Shown here one piece after another: positions 1-8,764 of a DNA stretch of 64,000 nucleotides; within the stretch, counting starts at the first letter, position 1, and each line of letters opens with the position of its first letter. The stretch comes from Burkholderia sp. Ac-20365. Lineage in GTDB: Bacteria > Pseudomonadota > Gammaproteobacteria > Burkholderiales > Burkholderiaceae. The position numbers were made by a program, and so were the translations under genes. The notes beneath the pieces were generated by a model that worked only from the letters and a program-made list of their open reading frames with translations, ran no database searches and was not told the DNA's origin. Location: NCBI RefSeq assembly GCF_017104715.1, contig NZ_JAAGPI010000024.1:87137-151136 (forward strand). The letters are read 5' to 3'.

Positions 1-147
1 CTGAATCTAGTTATCGGGTATAAGCCTGCCAAGCATGGTTTTCCCTGCTCGTTGCAATTGCGTCAAACGTGAAACGCAGGCTTTACCGCTTTAGTTTTCT
101 CCCCTCTTCAATGCCCGCTTTCTTTATTCAGACATCTCGCGTGCAAT

Positions 148-180
148 AAAAAAGACGCGTCAACTGCACGCGTCTTTTTT
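148..180. terminator. Bidirectional rho-independent terminator
   Basis: A 13-bp perfect stem (148-160 with 168-180) has a 7-base loop, an A run on the left and a T run on the right, so it can work on both strands. On the minus strand it ends the binding-protein gene at 210-1376. The rest of 1-209 holds no gene that I can recognise. Confidence 0.85.
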
Positions 181-209
181 GTTAATTCGAGTTCGTTAAT
201 TCGCCTCGC

Positions 210-1376
210 TTAATCGGAAGCAAGCTTCCATTTGCCATCGACGATCTGCACCATCACGCGCGCCCGCTGATCGAGGCCCGCGTGATCGTTCGCGCTCATG
301 TTGAAGATGCCGTGCGAACCGGGCAGATCCTTCGTGTCTTCGAGCGCTGCGCGCAGTGCTTCGCGGAATTGCGGCGTGCCGGGCGCGCCCTTCTTCAATG
401 CGATGGGAATGGCGTGTTGCAGAAGCAGACCAGCGTCCCACGCGTGACCGCCGAAGGTCGAGATCGAACCCGTGCCGTTGGCGCCCTCATACGCGCGCTT
501 ATAGGCGAGCGATGCCTTCTTCACAGGGTTCGAATCGGGCAGTTGATCGGCGACGAGCAGCGGACCAGCGGGCAGATACGTGCCTTCGCAATCCTTCCCG
601 CACACGCGCAGGAAGTCGTTATTTGCGACGCCGTGCGTCTGGTAGTACTTGCCCTTGTAACCGCGTTCACGCAGCGTCTTTTCCGGCAATGCGGCCGGCG
701 TGCCCGCACCGGCGATCAGCACGGCATCCGGGTTCTGCGACATCATCTTGAGGACCTGGCCTGTCACCGACGCATCGTTGCGTGCGAAACGTTCATTCGC
801 GACGATCTTGATCTTCTTCAGATCAGCGGCCTTGGTGAATTCCTTGAACCAGCTCTCGCCGTACGCGTCCGAGAAGCCGATGAAGGCCACCGACTTCACG
901 CCATGATTCGACATGTGCTGCGCAATTGCCGTGGCCATCAGAATGTCGTTCTGCGGCGTCTTGAAGACCCACGAGCGCTTCGGATCCATCGGCTCGACGA
1001 TCGAGGCCGCTGCGGCCATCGAGATCATCGGCGTTTGCGTTTCATTGGCGATGTCGATCATCGCGAGCGAATTCGGCACGACGGTCGAGCCGATCAAGGC
1101 GTCGACGTGATCTTCACTGGTGAGCTTGCGTGCGTTCTTGACGGCTTGCGTGGAATCCGTCGCGTCGTCGAGCACGATGTAGTCGATCTTCTGGCCCGCG
1201 ATTTCCTTCGGCAGGAGCGCGCTGGTGTTCTTCTCCGGAATGCCGAGCGAGGCGGCTGGCCCCGTTGCCGACACCGTCATGCCGATTTTCACGTCCGCGC
1301 ATGCCGCGCCGCTATAGGTTGCGCACACGCCTGCTGCGACGAGTGCCGCGCTGATCCACCGCAATGCCGACTTCAT
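210..1376 (-). CDS. ABC transporter substrate-binding protein, branched-chain amino acid (LivK/Peripla_BP_6) type
   Basis: This is a periplasmic solute-binding protein of 388 residues, the usual length for the family. A Sec signal peptide covers about the first 27 residues (Lys near the N terminus, hydrophobic core, Ala-Cys-Ala-Asp end). The mature part opens with the family pattern VKIGMTVSATGPAA and continues through two periplasmic-binding lobes. It lies downstream of the liv operon, from which a strong hairpin at 1612-1646 separates it, so it probably has its own promoter in the 500-base gap. It likely feeds the same LivHMGF transporter with a second ligand. The ligand cannot be read from sequence; LivK-type proteins bind amino acids, amides, urea or aromatic acids. 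Confidence 0.9.
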   Translation of the reverse strand: MKSALRWISAALVAAGVCATYSGAACADVKIGMTVSATGPAASLGIPEKNTSALLPKEIAGQKIDYIVLDDATDSTQAVKNARKLTSEDHVDALIGSTVVPNSLAMIDIANETQTPMISMAAAASIVEPMDPKRSWVFKTPQNDILMATAIAQHMSNHGVKSVAFIGFSDAYGESWFKEFTKAADLKKIKIVANERFARNDASVTGQVLKMMSQNPDAVLIAGAGTPAALPEKTLRERGYKGKYYQTHGVANNDFLRVCGKDCEGTYLPAGPLLVADQLPDSNPVKKASLAYKRAYEGANGTGSISTFGGHAWDAGLLLQHAIPIALKKGAPGTPQFREALRAALEDTKDLPGSHGIFNMSANDHAGLDQRARVMVQIVDGKWKLASD

Positions 1377-1611
1377 TCCGCTCCTCTACGCCCCGATGTT
1401 CGAATTGATTCGAATGTTGTTCCAAAGGCCGACCCGATGGTCGGCGAATGGCGAGTGTAGCGGACGCATAGCGCACGCGGCAAGCGCTTTGAAGGCTTTG
1501 AATCTTTGGGGAAAAATGCCGAACGCGGCGGGCAGGAAACAGCCAGATTTACAACGCGGCGCGACGCGCGAACGCGTGCTGGGAAAGATGAAATTCAGAG
1601 CGGAAAAAGTA

Positions 1612-1646
1612 AAAAGCGCTGTTGGATTCCGTCCAACAGCGCTTTT
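1612..1646. terminator. Hairpin terminator between livM and the second binding-protein gene
   Basis: A 15-bp perfect inverted repeat (1612-1626 with 1632-1646) has an A run at one end and T at the other. It lies in the 500-base gap 1377-1877 and should stop transcription leaving livM. The rest of the gap is AT-richer, consistent with a promoter for the downstream binding-protein gene, but I see no clear-cut promoter and no gene. Confidence 0.8.
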
Positions 1647-1877
1647 GTATGGGCACTTATGCGCCTCATGTCTCCTCGTTCTCCACCTGCAAAATTCGGT
1701 GCATCAGAACTGTGTGAAGATTAAACGGGGTCCGCTTCACGAGCAACTAGCATTTACCCTAGTGGTGCAGTGCCGCACAAAATTGGGGCGCATTCTTGTA
1801 GTTTTGCTCCATATTCGCGTCAATTAGCAGCAGCACACGGTTATTTCGGATGGCCAATCAAATTGGCAGCCCGCCGC

Positions 1878-2852
1878 TCAGGCTCGCAGTGGTTTGACCC
1901 TCTGCACGATCTCTCCGACGATCCCACGCCGGAACGCCAGCACGCACGCGATGAAAATCAGCCCCGTGACGATCGTCGCCGATTCACCGAGCGAGCGGAA
2001 CCACTCCACGCCCGTCACGGAAGCGAGCCCGCTGCCGATATCGCCGAGCCGGTCTTCGAGCGAGACGATCAGCGCGGCGCCGACCAGCGGCCCGAACAGC
2101 GTGCCCATGCCGCCTACCAGCGTCATCAGCACGACGAGGCCGGACATAGTCCAGTAGGCATCGCCGAGTGTTTCGAAGCCCAGCACGACCACCTTGAGCG
2201 CACCCGCCAGCCCTGCAAGACCCGCCGACAAAATAAACGCCAGCAGCTTGAAGCGGTTCGTATCATAACCGAGCGAGATCGCGCGGGGCTCGTTCTCCTT
2301 GATCGCGATCAGCACCTGCCCGAACGGCGAATGCACGATGCGTACGATCAGCAGGAACGCAAGCACCATCACGGCAAGCACGACAAAGTAGAGCGTCAGA
2401 TCCGACGAGAGACTCAGCGAGCCGAACAGCTTGCCGCGCGGCACGCCTTGCAGACCATCTTCGCCATGCGTGAACGGTGCCTGCAGAAACACGAAGTAGA
2501 CCATCTGCGCGAGCGCCAGCGTCACCATCGCGAAGTAGATGCCCTGTCTGCGAATCGCGAACAGTCCGACGACCAAACCCAGCACCGTGGCCGCCGCCAC
2601 GCCAGCAATCACGCCCAGTTCGGGCGACAGTCCGAGCGTCTGGATCGCGTAACCGCATATGTAGCCGGCCATCGCGAGAAACATCGCATGACCGAAAGAC
2701 AGCAGACCCGTATAACCGATCAACAGATTGAATGCGGCCGCGAACAGCGCAAAGCACAGCACCTTCATCACGAACACAGGGTACGCGCCGACAAACGGCG
2801 CGATGATCAGCCCGATCAGCAGCAGAACGTAGAGCGCTTTTCTCTGCATCAT
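1878..2852 (-). CDS. livM: ABC transporter permease, LivM type
   Basis: This inner-membrane permease has 324 residues from the start at 2852. The frame stays open further upstream to 3284, but that stretch lies inside livH, is rich in Arg and Asp and is not membrane-like, so I reject it. The start forms an ATGA overlap with the livH stop, the sign of translational coupling. The protein has about 9-10 hydrophobic segments, and its central part contains the LivM/BPD_transp_2 pattern GYTGLLSFGHAMFLAMAGY. It pairs with LivH to form the membrane channel of the uptake system. Confidence 0.92.
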   Translation of the reverse strand: MMQRKALYVLLLIGLIIAPFVGAYPVFVMKVLCFALFAAAFNLLIGYTGLLSFGHAMFLAMAGYICGYAIQTLGLSPELGVIAGVAAATVLGLVVGLFAIRRQGIYFAMVTLALAQMVYFVFLQAPFTHGEDGLQGVPRGKLFGSLSLSSDLTLYFVVLAVMVLAFLLIVRIVHSPFGQVLIAIKENEPRAISLGYDTNRFKLLAFILSAGLAGLAGALKVVVLGFETLGDAYWTMSGLVVLMTLVGGMGTLFGPLVGAALIVSLEDRLGDIGSGLASVTGVEWFRSLGESATIVTGLIFIACVLAFRRGIVGEIVQRVKPLRA

Positions 2853-3733
2853 TTTTCCTTGCCGAAAAGACCCGCCGGACGCACGAGCAACACGAGCGCC
2901 ATGATCACGAAGACCACGGTCGCCGACGCCTCCGGATAGAACACGCGCGTGAACCCTTCGATCACACCGAGCAGCAGGCCCGTGAGAATCGAGCCCATGA
3001 TCGAACCCATCCCGCCGATCACGACAACGGCAAACACGGTGATGATCATCGGCTGGCCCATCAGCGGCGAGACCTGAATCACGGGCGCGGCTAGTACGCC
3101 TGCAAATGCGGCCAATGCGACGCCGAAACCATACGTGAGCGTGACCATCATCGGCACGTTCACGCCGAATGCTTCGACCAGCTTCGGGTTCTCCGTGCCC
3201 GCGCGCAGATACGCGCCAAGCCGCGTTTTCTCGATCACGAACCACGTCGCGAAACACACGGCCAGCGACGCGACCACGACCCATGCGCGATAGTTCGGCA
3301 GGAACATGAAGCCGAGATTGGTTGCGCCCGAAAGCGCGGACGGCACGTCATACGGCTGGCCCGACGAACCGTAGATCGAATGGAACACGCCTTCGACGAC
3401 GAGCGTCAGACCAAAGGTGAGCAGCAGACCATACAGGTGATCGAGCTTGTACAGCCAGCGCAGCATCGATCGTTCGATCACGATGCCGAACAGGCCGACG
3501 AGCACGGGCGCAAGCACCAGCATCACCCAGTACGGCAGATTGAAATACGACAGCCCCATCCACGTGAGCATCGCGCCCAGCATGAACAACGCGCCGTGCG
3601 CGAAGTTGATCACGTTGAGCAGACCGAAGATCACAGCCAGCCCCAGACTCAGGATCGCGTAGAACGAACCGTTCACGAGACCGAGCAGCAACTGGCTGAG
3701 CATCGCCGGTAGCGGAATGCCAAAGATATCCAT
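2849..3733 (-). CDS. livH: ABC transporter permease, LivH type
   Basis: This integral membrane permease of 294 residues has the LivH hallmarks: an N-terminal LVNGSFYAILSLGLAVIFG segment, NFAHGALFMLGA shortly after, and a C-terminal GGMGSIMGSILTGLLLGVIEG loop that contacts the ATPases. It has about eight hydrophobic helices. It lies 92 bases downstream of the binding-protein gene and overlaps livM by four bases, in the order livG-livF-binding protein-livH-livM. It forms a heterodimer with LivM. Confidence 0.92.
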   Translation of the reverse strand: MDIFGIPLPAMLSQLLLGLVNGSFYAILSLGLAVIFGLLNVINFAHGALFMLGAMLTWMGLSYFNLPYWVMLVLAPVLVGLFGIVIERSMLRWLYKLDHLYGLLLTFGLTLVVEGVFHSIYGSSGQPYDVPSALSGATNLGFMFLPNYRAWVVVASLAVCFATWFVIEKTRLGAYLRAGTENPKLVEAFGVNVPMMVTLTYGFGVALAAFAGVLAAPVIQVSPLMGQPMIITVFAVVVIGGMGSIMGSILTGLLLGVIEGFTRVFYPEASATVVFVIMALVLLVRPAGLFGKEK

Positions 3734-3825
3734 TGAATCCGCCGTCAGAATAATGTCGACGCTGTTCGCTCACGACACATAACGGGCGGCACCAACGCCG
3801 CCCGTCAGTCCCATTTGCAAACCGC

Positions 3826-5040
3826 TTACTTCCACAGCGCGCAGCGCGATTCCGCCTTGGTGCCGAATGCCTGATCGCCCGGAATCGTTGCCGTGATCTT
3901 GTAGTAATCCCACGGCTCTTTCGATTCCGACGGCTTCTTCACTTCCATCAGGTACATGTCGTGGATCATGCTGCCGTCCTGACGGATGTAGCCCTTCGCG
4001 TAGAAATCGTCGATCTTCGCCTGATGAAGTTGCGCCATCACCTTGTCGCTGTCGGTCGTGCCCGCCGCTTGCACAGCCTTCAGATACGTCGTGACGGCCG
4101 AATAGTCCGCTGCCTGCAGACTGGTCGGCATCTTCTTCATCTTGTCGAAGTAACGCTGCGCCCACTTGCGGGTATTGGCGTCCTTGTTCCAGTACCAGCT
4201 GTCGGTAGCGACAAGGCCTTGCGTCGTCTCGAGTCCAAGGCTGTGGATGTCCGTCAGGAAGATCAGCAGCGCAGCGATCTTCATCGACTTCGTGATGCCG
4301 AATTCCTTGGCGGCCTTGATCGCGTTGATCGTGTCGCCGCCCGCATTCGCGAGACCGAGCACCTGTGCCTTCGATCCTTGCGCCTGCAACAGGAACGACG
4401 AGAAGTCAGATGCCGACAGCGGGTGACGTACCTGGCCGAGCACCTGGCCGCCATTCGCCTTGACCACGTCAGAGGTGTTCTTTTCGAGCGCCTTGCCGAA
4501 CGCGTAGTCAGCCGTCAGGAAGTACCACGTCTTGCCGCCCTGCTTCGTCACGGCCGAACCCGTACCTTTGGCGAGCGCCATCGTGTCGTACGCGTAGTGC
4601 ACCGTGTACGGCGTGCATTGCTCGTTGGTGAGGTTATCCGCACCCGCGCCAATGTTGATGTACGGAACCTTCTTTTCGCCCGCGACCTGATTGGTCGACA
4701 GCGCAGTGGCCGAATTCGTGCCGCCGATGATCACATTGACGCCATCGCGGTCGATCCATTCACGCGCGCGCGAAGCCGCAATATCCGCCTTGTTCTGGTG
4801 GTCGGCATAGACCAGTTCGACCGGCTTGCCATTCACCTTGCCGCCAAAATCGGCAATCGCCATGCGGATTGCCTCGAGGCCGCCCTGGCCGTCGATATCC
4901 GCATACAGACCGGACAGATCAGTGATATAGCCAATCTTGACGGTCTGGCCATCCGCCGCCTGCGCACTGCCCGCAGCGAACATCGCGCCGGCAGCCGCGA
5001 AGCAGACGGCTGACAATCTGGCGAAAGTCTTCAGTTTCAT
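3826..5040 (-). CDS. ABC transporter substrate-binding protein of the liv operon
   Basis: This periplasmic binding protein has 404 residues and a signal peptide (MKLKTFARLSAVCFAAAGAM..., cleavage near AQAADG at about residue 29). The mature start QTVKIGYITDLSGLYADIDG and the later GANSATALS-like segment (here GGTNSATALSTNQVAGE) are typical of Peripla_BP_6. It is encoded inside the ABC operon between livF and livH, so it is the cognate receptor for this transporter. It is not closely similar to the second binding protein at 210-1376, which suggests a different ligand. The substrate could be a short-chain amide, amino acid or small carboxylate. Confidence 0.92.
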   Translation of the reverse strand: MKLKTFARLSAVCFAAAGAMFAAGSAQAADGQTVKIGYITDLSGLYADIDGQGGLEAIRMAIADFGGKVNGKPVELVYADHQNKADIAASRAREWIDRDGVNVIIGGTNSATALSTNQVAGEKKVPYINIGAGADNLTNEQCTPYTVHYAYDTMALAKGTGSAVTKQGGKTWYFLTADYAFGKALEKNTSDVVKANGGQVLGQVRHPLSASDFSSFLLQAQGSKAQVLGLANAGGDTINAIKAAKEFGITKSMKIAALLIFLTDIHSLGLETTQGLVATDSWYWNKDANTRKWAQRYFDKMKKMPTSLQAADYSAVTTYLKAVQAAGTTDSDKVMAQLHQAKIDDFYAKGYIRQDGSMIHDMYLMEVKKPSESKEPWDYYKITATIPGDQAFGTKAESRCALWK

Positions 5041-5143
5041 GCGTGTCTCCTGTTTTCATGCTTGTGGTTATCAGAGGCATCTGGGTGTGTCGTGCGTCGC
5101 TGTTCCCATGACGACCCCGCTGGTCGGGATGCGTCCACCCCAC

Positions 5144-5899
5144 TTAGACGCCGAGCAGATCGTGCAGCACCGGCATTTTGCTTTCGAGTTCCTTTGCACC
5201 GAAGTGCTCGACGATGCGCCCGTGCTCCATCACATAGAAACGATCGGCGAGCGGCGCGGCAAAGCGGAAGTTCTGTTCGACCATGACGATCGTGTAGCCG
5301 CGTGCTTTCAGGGTGACGATCATGCGCGCGAGCGCCTGCACGATCACGGGCGCAAGGCCTTCGGAGATTTCATCGAGCAGCAGCAGGTTTGCACCTGTGC
5401 GGAGAATGCGCGCGACGGCCAGCATCTGTTGCTCGCCGCCCGACAGGCGCGTGCCCTGGCTCATGCGCCGTTCCTGGAGATTGGGAAACATCTGGTAGAT
5501 CTCGTCGATCGACATCATCAACGACTTGTCGCCGACGGGCGGCGGCAGCAGCAGATTTTCCTCGCAGGAGAGGCTCGAAAAGATACCCCGCTCTTCCGGG
5601 CAATAACCGACGCCGCAGTGCGCGATTCGATGCGTCGGCATCGAAATGGTCTCGCGACCACCGACGCGGATCGATCCCGTGCGCCGGCCCGTCAGGCCCA
5701 TGATTGCGCGCAGCGTCGTGGTGCGGCCCGCACCATTGCGGCCGAGCAGCGTGACGACTTCGCCGCGGCTCACCGTGAGATCGACGCCATGCAGAATGTG
5801 CGATTCGCCGTACCACGCCTGCAGCCCGGCGATTTCCAGCGCCGGATCGCCGCTCACCACACTGACTGCCGCGTTTTCCTGTTCGCTCACTGTGCTCAT
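5144..5899 (-). CDS. livF: ABC transporter ATP-binding protein, LivF type
   Basis: This cytoplasmic ATPase subunit has 251 residues. The signature SGGEQQMLAVARILRT (about 148-163) and the Walker B LLLLDEISEGLAP are standard. The P-loop reads GRNGAGRTTT: the usual invariant Lys is Arg, encoded by CGC. The start codon overlaps the livG stop as ATGA, so the two ATPases are translationally coupled. About 100 bases separate it from the downstream binding-protein gene. Together with LivG it should power the LivHM channel. Confidence 0.92.
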   Translation of the reverse strand: MSTVSEQENAAVSVVSGDPALEIAGLQAWYGESHILHGVDLTVSRGEVVTLLGRNGAGRTTTLRAIMGLTGRRTGSIRVGGRETISMPTHRIAHCGVGYCPEERGIFSSLSCEENLLLPPPVGDKSLMMSIDEIYQMFPNLQERRMSQGTRLSGGEQQMLAVARILRTGANLLLLDEISEGLAPVIVQALARMIVTLKARGYTIVMVEQNFRFAAPLADRFYVMEHGRIVEHFGAKELESKMPVLHDLLGV

Positions 5900-6675
5900 G
5901 CATGCGCTCCGGCAAGCGCTGCGTCCGCACTGCCCATATAGGCTTGCATGACGAGCGGATTCTTCGAGACTTCCGCGTACGTGCCTTCGGCGAGCACCTC
6001 GCCGCGTTGCAGGACGGTAATCGTGTCGGAGATGCCGGCAATCACATTCATGTTGTGTTCGACCATCAGGATCGTGCGACCCGCCGATACTTTCTTGATC
6101 AGCGCAGTCACGCGGTCGACGTCTTCGTGACCCATGCCTTGCGTCGGTTCGTCGAGCAGCATAAGTTCGGGTTCCATGCCGAGCGTCGTCGCGATTTCGA
6201 GCGCGCGCTTGCGGCCATATGAAAGCTCGACGGCGGGGACATCGGCGAAATCGGTGAGGCCGACTTGCGTGAGCAGATCGATTGCGCGGTCATCGAGCTG
6301 ACGCAACGTGCGCTCGCTGCGCCAGAAATGAAACGCCGTGCCGAGCTGACGCTGCAAACCGATACGCACGTTCTGCAATGCCGTCAGATGCGGAAATACA
6401 GCGGAAATCTGGAATGAGCGAATGATGCCGCGACGCGCGATCTGCGCGGGACGTTCACCCGTGATGTCGATGCCGTTAAAGACGATCTGACCCGCAGTGG
6501 GCACGAGAAACTTGGTGAGCAGATTGAAGCAGGTGGTCTTGCCCGCGCCGTTCGGCCCGATGAGCGCATGGATCGAACCGCGCTTCACGCGCAGGTTCAC
6601 GCCATTGACTGCGGTAAAACCCTTGAACTCACGAGTGAGCCCGCGCGTTTCGAGTATCGTATCGCCGAGAATCAT
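5896..6675 (-). CDS. livG: ABC transporter ATP-binding protein, LivG type
   Basis: This is the first gene of the liv operon, with 259 residues from the chosen start. It has a canonical Walker A GPNGAGKTT, the Q-loop region FQISAVFPHLTALQNV, the LivG-specific signature LSYGRKRALEIATTL and Walker B LMLLDEPTQGMG. I prefer the ATG at 6675 over the one at 6687 because a GGAAGGGA ribosome-binding site precedes it directly. Unlike LivF, it keeps the Walker A lysine, so at least one ATPase of the pair is canonical. Confidence 0.9.
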   Translation of the reverse strand: MILGDTILETRGLTREFKGFTAVNGVNLRVKRGSIHALIGPNGAGKTTCFNLLTKFLVPTAGQIVFNGIDITGERPAQIARRGIIRSFQISAVFPHLTALQNVRIGLQRQLGTAFHFWRSERTLRQLDDRAIDLLTQVGLTDFADVPAVELSYGRKRALEIATTLGMEPELMLLDEPTQGMGHEDVDRVTALIKKVSAGRTILMVEHNMNVIAGISDTITVLQRGEVLAEGTYAEVSKNPLVMQAYMGSADAALAGAHA

Positions 6676-6889
6676 GTTCCCTTCCATGCGAAGTAAGGCG
6701 AAGCACTACCGCGTTTTATTCCGCGCTGGTTCGGCGCGACTGTTATTGGCGATGAAACCCCCGAGCCAATCGTGGCGTGGTGCACCAATGCGGACGGTAA
6801 TCCATGCCGCACCACGCAGCATGGATGCCATTGTCGCGCCAATGATGCAGCGCAATCATTGGGATTTGCACTTAGTGTTTAATGCGACC

Positions 6890-6910
6890 TTTAACGCTGG
6901 AAACGTTAAA
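6890..6910. promoter_or_regulatory. Palindrome between the dehydrogenase gene and the liv operon
   Basis: TTTAACG (6890-6896) and CGTTAAA (6904-6910) form a 7-bp inverted repeat with a 7-base spacer in the 244-base gap between livG (minus) and the end of the GMC gene (minus). It has no T run, so it looks more like an operator than a terminator. It may act upstream of the liv promoter. This is weak evidence. Confidence 0.3.
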
Positions 6911-6919
6911 CGTTGCGCG

Positions 6920-8614
6920 TCATGCAACCGACATTGGTGACACAGACTGTGTCTCGATCTTGAGATTTTCTTTTTTCGCACGACGGTCAGCGCGAATCAT
7001 GTCGCTCGCGCGTTCCGCGATCATCAGCGTCGGCGAGTTCGTGTTGCCCGATGTGATGTTGGGCATCACAGAGGCATCGACAACACGCAGCCCTTCCACA
7101 CCGATCACGCGCAAGCGGCTGTCGACCACAGCCTGGGGATCATCCGCCATACCCATGCGGCACGTACCGACGGGATGGAAGATAGTCGTGCCAACCTGCC
7201 CCGCCGCGATCTGCAATTCTTCCTCGGTCTGAAACTGGATGCCCGGCAAAATCTCCTCCGGACGATACTGTTTCAACGCAGGCGCCGCCGCAATGCGGCG
7301 CGTGAGACGCAACGCATTCGCCGCCACGTGACGGTCATAATCGGTCGACAAATAATTCGGCGCAATCAGCGGCGCTGCGTGCGGGTTGCGCGATTCGATA
7401 TGCACGCTGCCGCGCGAGGTCGGACGCAAATGACAGACGGATGCCGTGAACGCATTGAAGCGATGCAGCGGCTCACCGAATTTCTCGAGCGAAAGCGGCT
7501 GCACGTGATACTCGAGATCGGGACGCGTCAGCGCGCTGTCGTTCACATCGGACTTCGCGAATGCACCGAGCTGCGATGGCGACATCGACATCGGTCCACT
7601 CTGTGTCAACAGATATTGCAGGCCGATCATCATCTTGCCCCACCAATGCGCCGAGGCCGTGTTCAACGTGCGTACGCCGTGCACTTTATACGCCATGCGC
7701 AGCTGCAGATGGTCCTGCAGATTTTCGCCGACGCCGCGCAGATCCTTCACGACTTCAATGCCGACATCCTGCAAACGCGCGCCATTACCGATGCCCGACA
7801 GTTCCAGCAATTGCGGAGAATTCACCGCGCCCGAACTCATGATGACTTCGATGCGTGCCTTCGCAATGTACTCGACATCGCCGCCGCGATATTCGACACC
7901 GACGCAGCGTTTGCCTTCAAACACGACGCGCTGCGTGTGCGCGCCCGTGATGACTGTGAGATTCGGACGCTGCATGGCAGGCCGTAAAAATGCCTTCGAC
8001 GCATTCCAGCGAATGCCACGCTTCTGGTTCACATCGAAATAGCCGACACCTGTGTTGTCGCCGCGATTGAAATCGTCGGTGGCGGGAATGCCGGCTTCCT
8101 GTGCGGCTTCGGAGAATTTCTCCAGGATCTTCCATTTGAGGCGCTGCTTTTCGACGCGCCATTGACCGCCCGCACCATGAAACTCATTCGCGCCATTGTG
8201 ATGATCTTCGCTGCGTTTGAAGACAGGCAGCACGGAATCCCACGACCATGATGAATCGTTCGTCACGCGCGCCCACTCGTCGTAGTCTTCGCGTTGGCCG
8301 CGCATATAGATCATGCCGTTGATCGACGAGCAGCCGCCCAGCACGCGGCCACGCGGATACGATAGCGAGCGTCCGTTGAGCCCTGCTTCTGCCTGCGTTT
8401 TATAGAGCCAATCCGTGCGCGGATTGCCGATGCAATAGAGGTAGCCGACGGGCACGTGAATCCAGTGGTAATCGTCCTTGCCGCCTGCTTCGAGCAGCAG
8501 CACGCTGACGTCGGAATCTTCAGTCAGGCGATTCGCCAGCACGCAACCCGCCGTGCCCGCACCAATGATGATGTAGTCGAATTCACCTTCGAGTTTTCTT
8601 GCGGTCGTGCTCAC
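6920..8614 (-). CDS. GMC-family FAD alcohol dehydrogenase (choline dehydrogenase-like; candidate 3-hydroxypropionate dehydrogenase)
   Basis: This flavoprotein of 564 residues oxidises an alcohol to an aldehyde. Visible features are the N-terminal FAD Rossmann motif DYIIIGAGTAGCVLANRL, the GMC signature 1 GRVLGGCSSINGMIYMRG, signature 2 GAVNSPQLLELSGIG, and a C-terminal HPVGTCRMG...SGNTNSPT region that carries the catalytic His. General annotation would say choline dehydrogenase. However, there is no betB, betI or betT nearby; instead it follows an MmsA-type dehydrogenase with a divergent LysR regulator. In pseudomonads that arrangement degrades 3-hydroxypropionate (HpdH-MmsA-HpdR). The substrate is inferred from context only. 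Confidence 0.88.
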   Translation of the reverse strand: MSTTARKLEGEFDYIIIGAGTAGCVLANRLTEDSDVSVLLLEAGGKDDYHWIHVPVGYLYCIGNPRTDWLYKTQAEAGLNGRSLSYPRGRVLGGCSSINGMIYMRGQREDYDEWARVTNDSSWSWDSVLPVFKRSEDHHNGANEFHGAGGQWRVEKQRLKWKILEKFSEAAQEAGIPATDDFNRGDNTGVGYFDVNQKRGIRWNASKAFLRPAMQRPNLTVITGAHTQRVVFEGKRCVGVEYRGGDVEYIAKARIEVIMSSGAVNSPQLLELSGIGNGARLQDVGIEVVKDLRGVGENLQDHLQLRMAYKVHGVRTLNTASAHWWGKMMIGLQYLLTQSGPMSMSPSQLGAFAKSDVNDSALTRPDLEYHVQPLSLEKFGEPLHRFNAFTASVCHLRPTSRGSVHIESRNPHAAPLIAPNYLSTDYDRHVAANALRLTRRIAAAPALKQYRPEEILPGIQFQTEEELQIAAGQVGTTIFHPVGTCRMGMADDPQAVVDSRLRVIGVEGLRVVDASVMPNITSGNTNSPTLMIAERASDMIRADRRAKKENLKIETQSVSPMSVA

Positions 8615-8764
8615 CCTTGTCTCCTTCGCATGGCCATGCGTGCATCGCGCATTGGGCGTTTGTGTCGCTGCTTTTATTTGCTTATCGACACGGCTTCTTC
8701 CCGGCGTGCGGCACTGCGCTATTTCAAGCGCAATGCCGCTGCCATTTCAATGCATCAACGTGCG

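Noticed and set aside
60..80. Possible parS site near CAAACGTGAAAC
   Set aside because: Only about 11 of 16 positions agree with the usual parS palindrome and one arm is not symmetrical.
282..1460. Long plus-strand frame of 392 codons opposite the first binding-protein gene
   Set aside because: Arg/His-rich shadow of a GC-rich gene; the minus-strand product has a full family match and signal peptide.
2853..3284. N-terminal extension of LivM inside livH
   Set aside because: Charged, non-membrane sequence in an alternative frame of livH; the ATGA overlap start fits the family.
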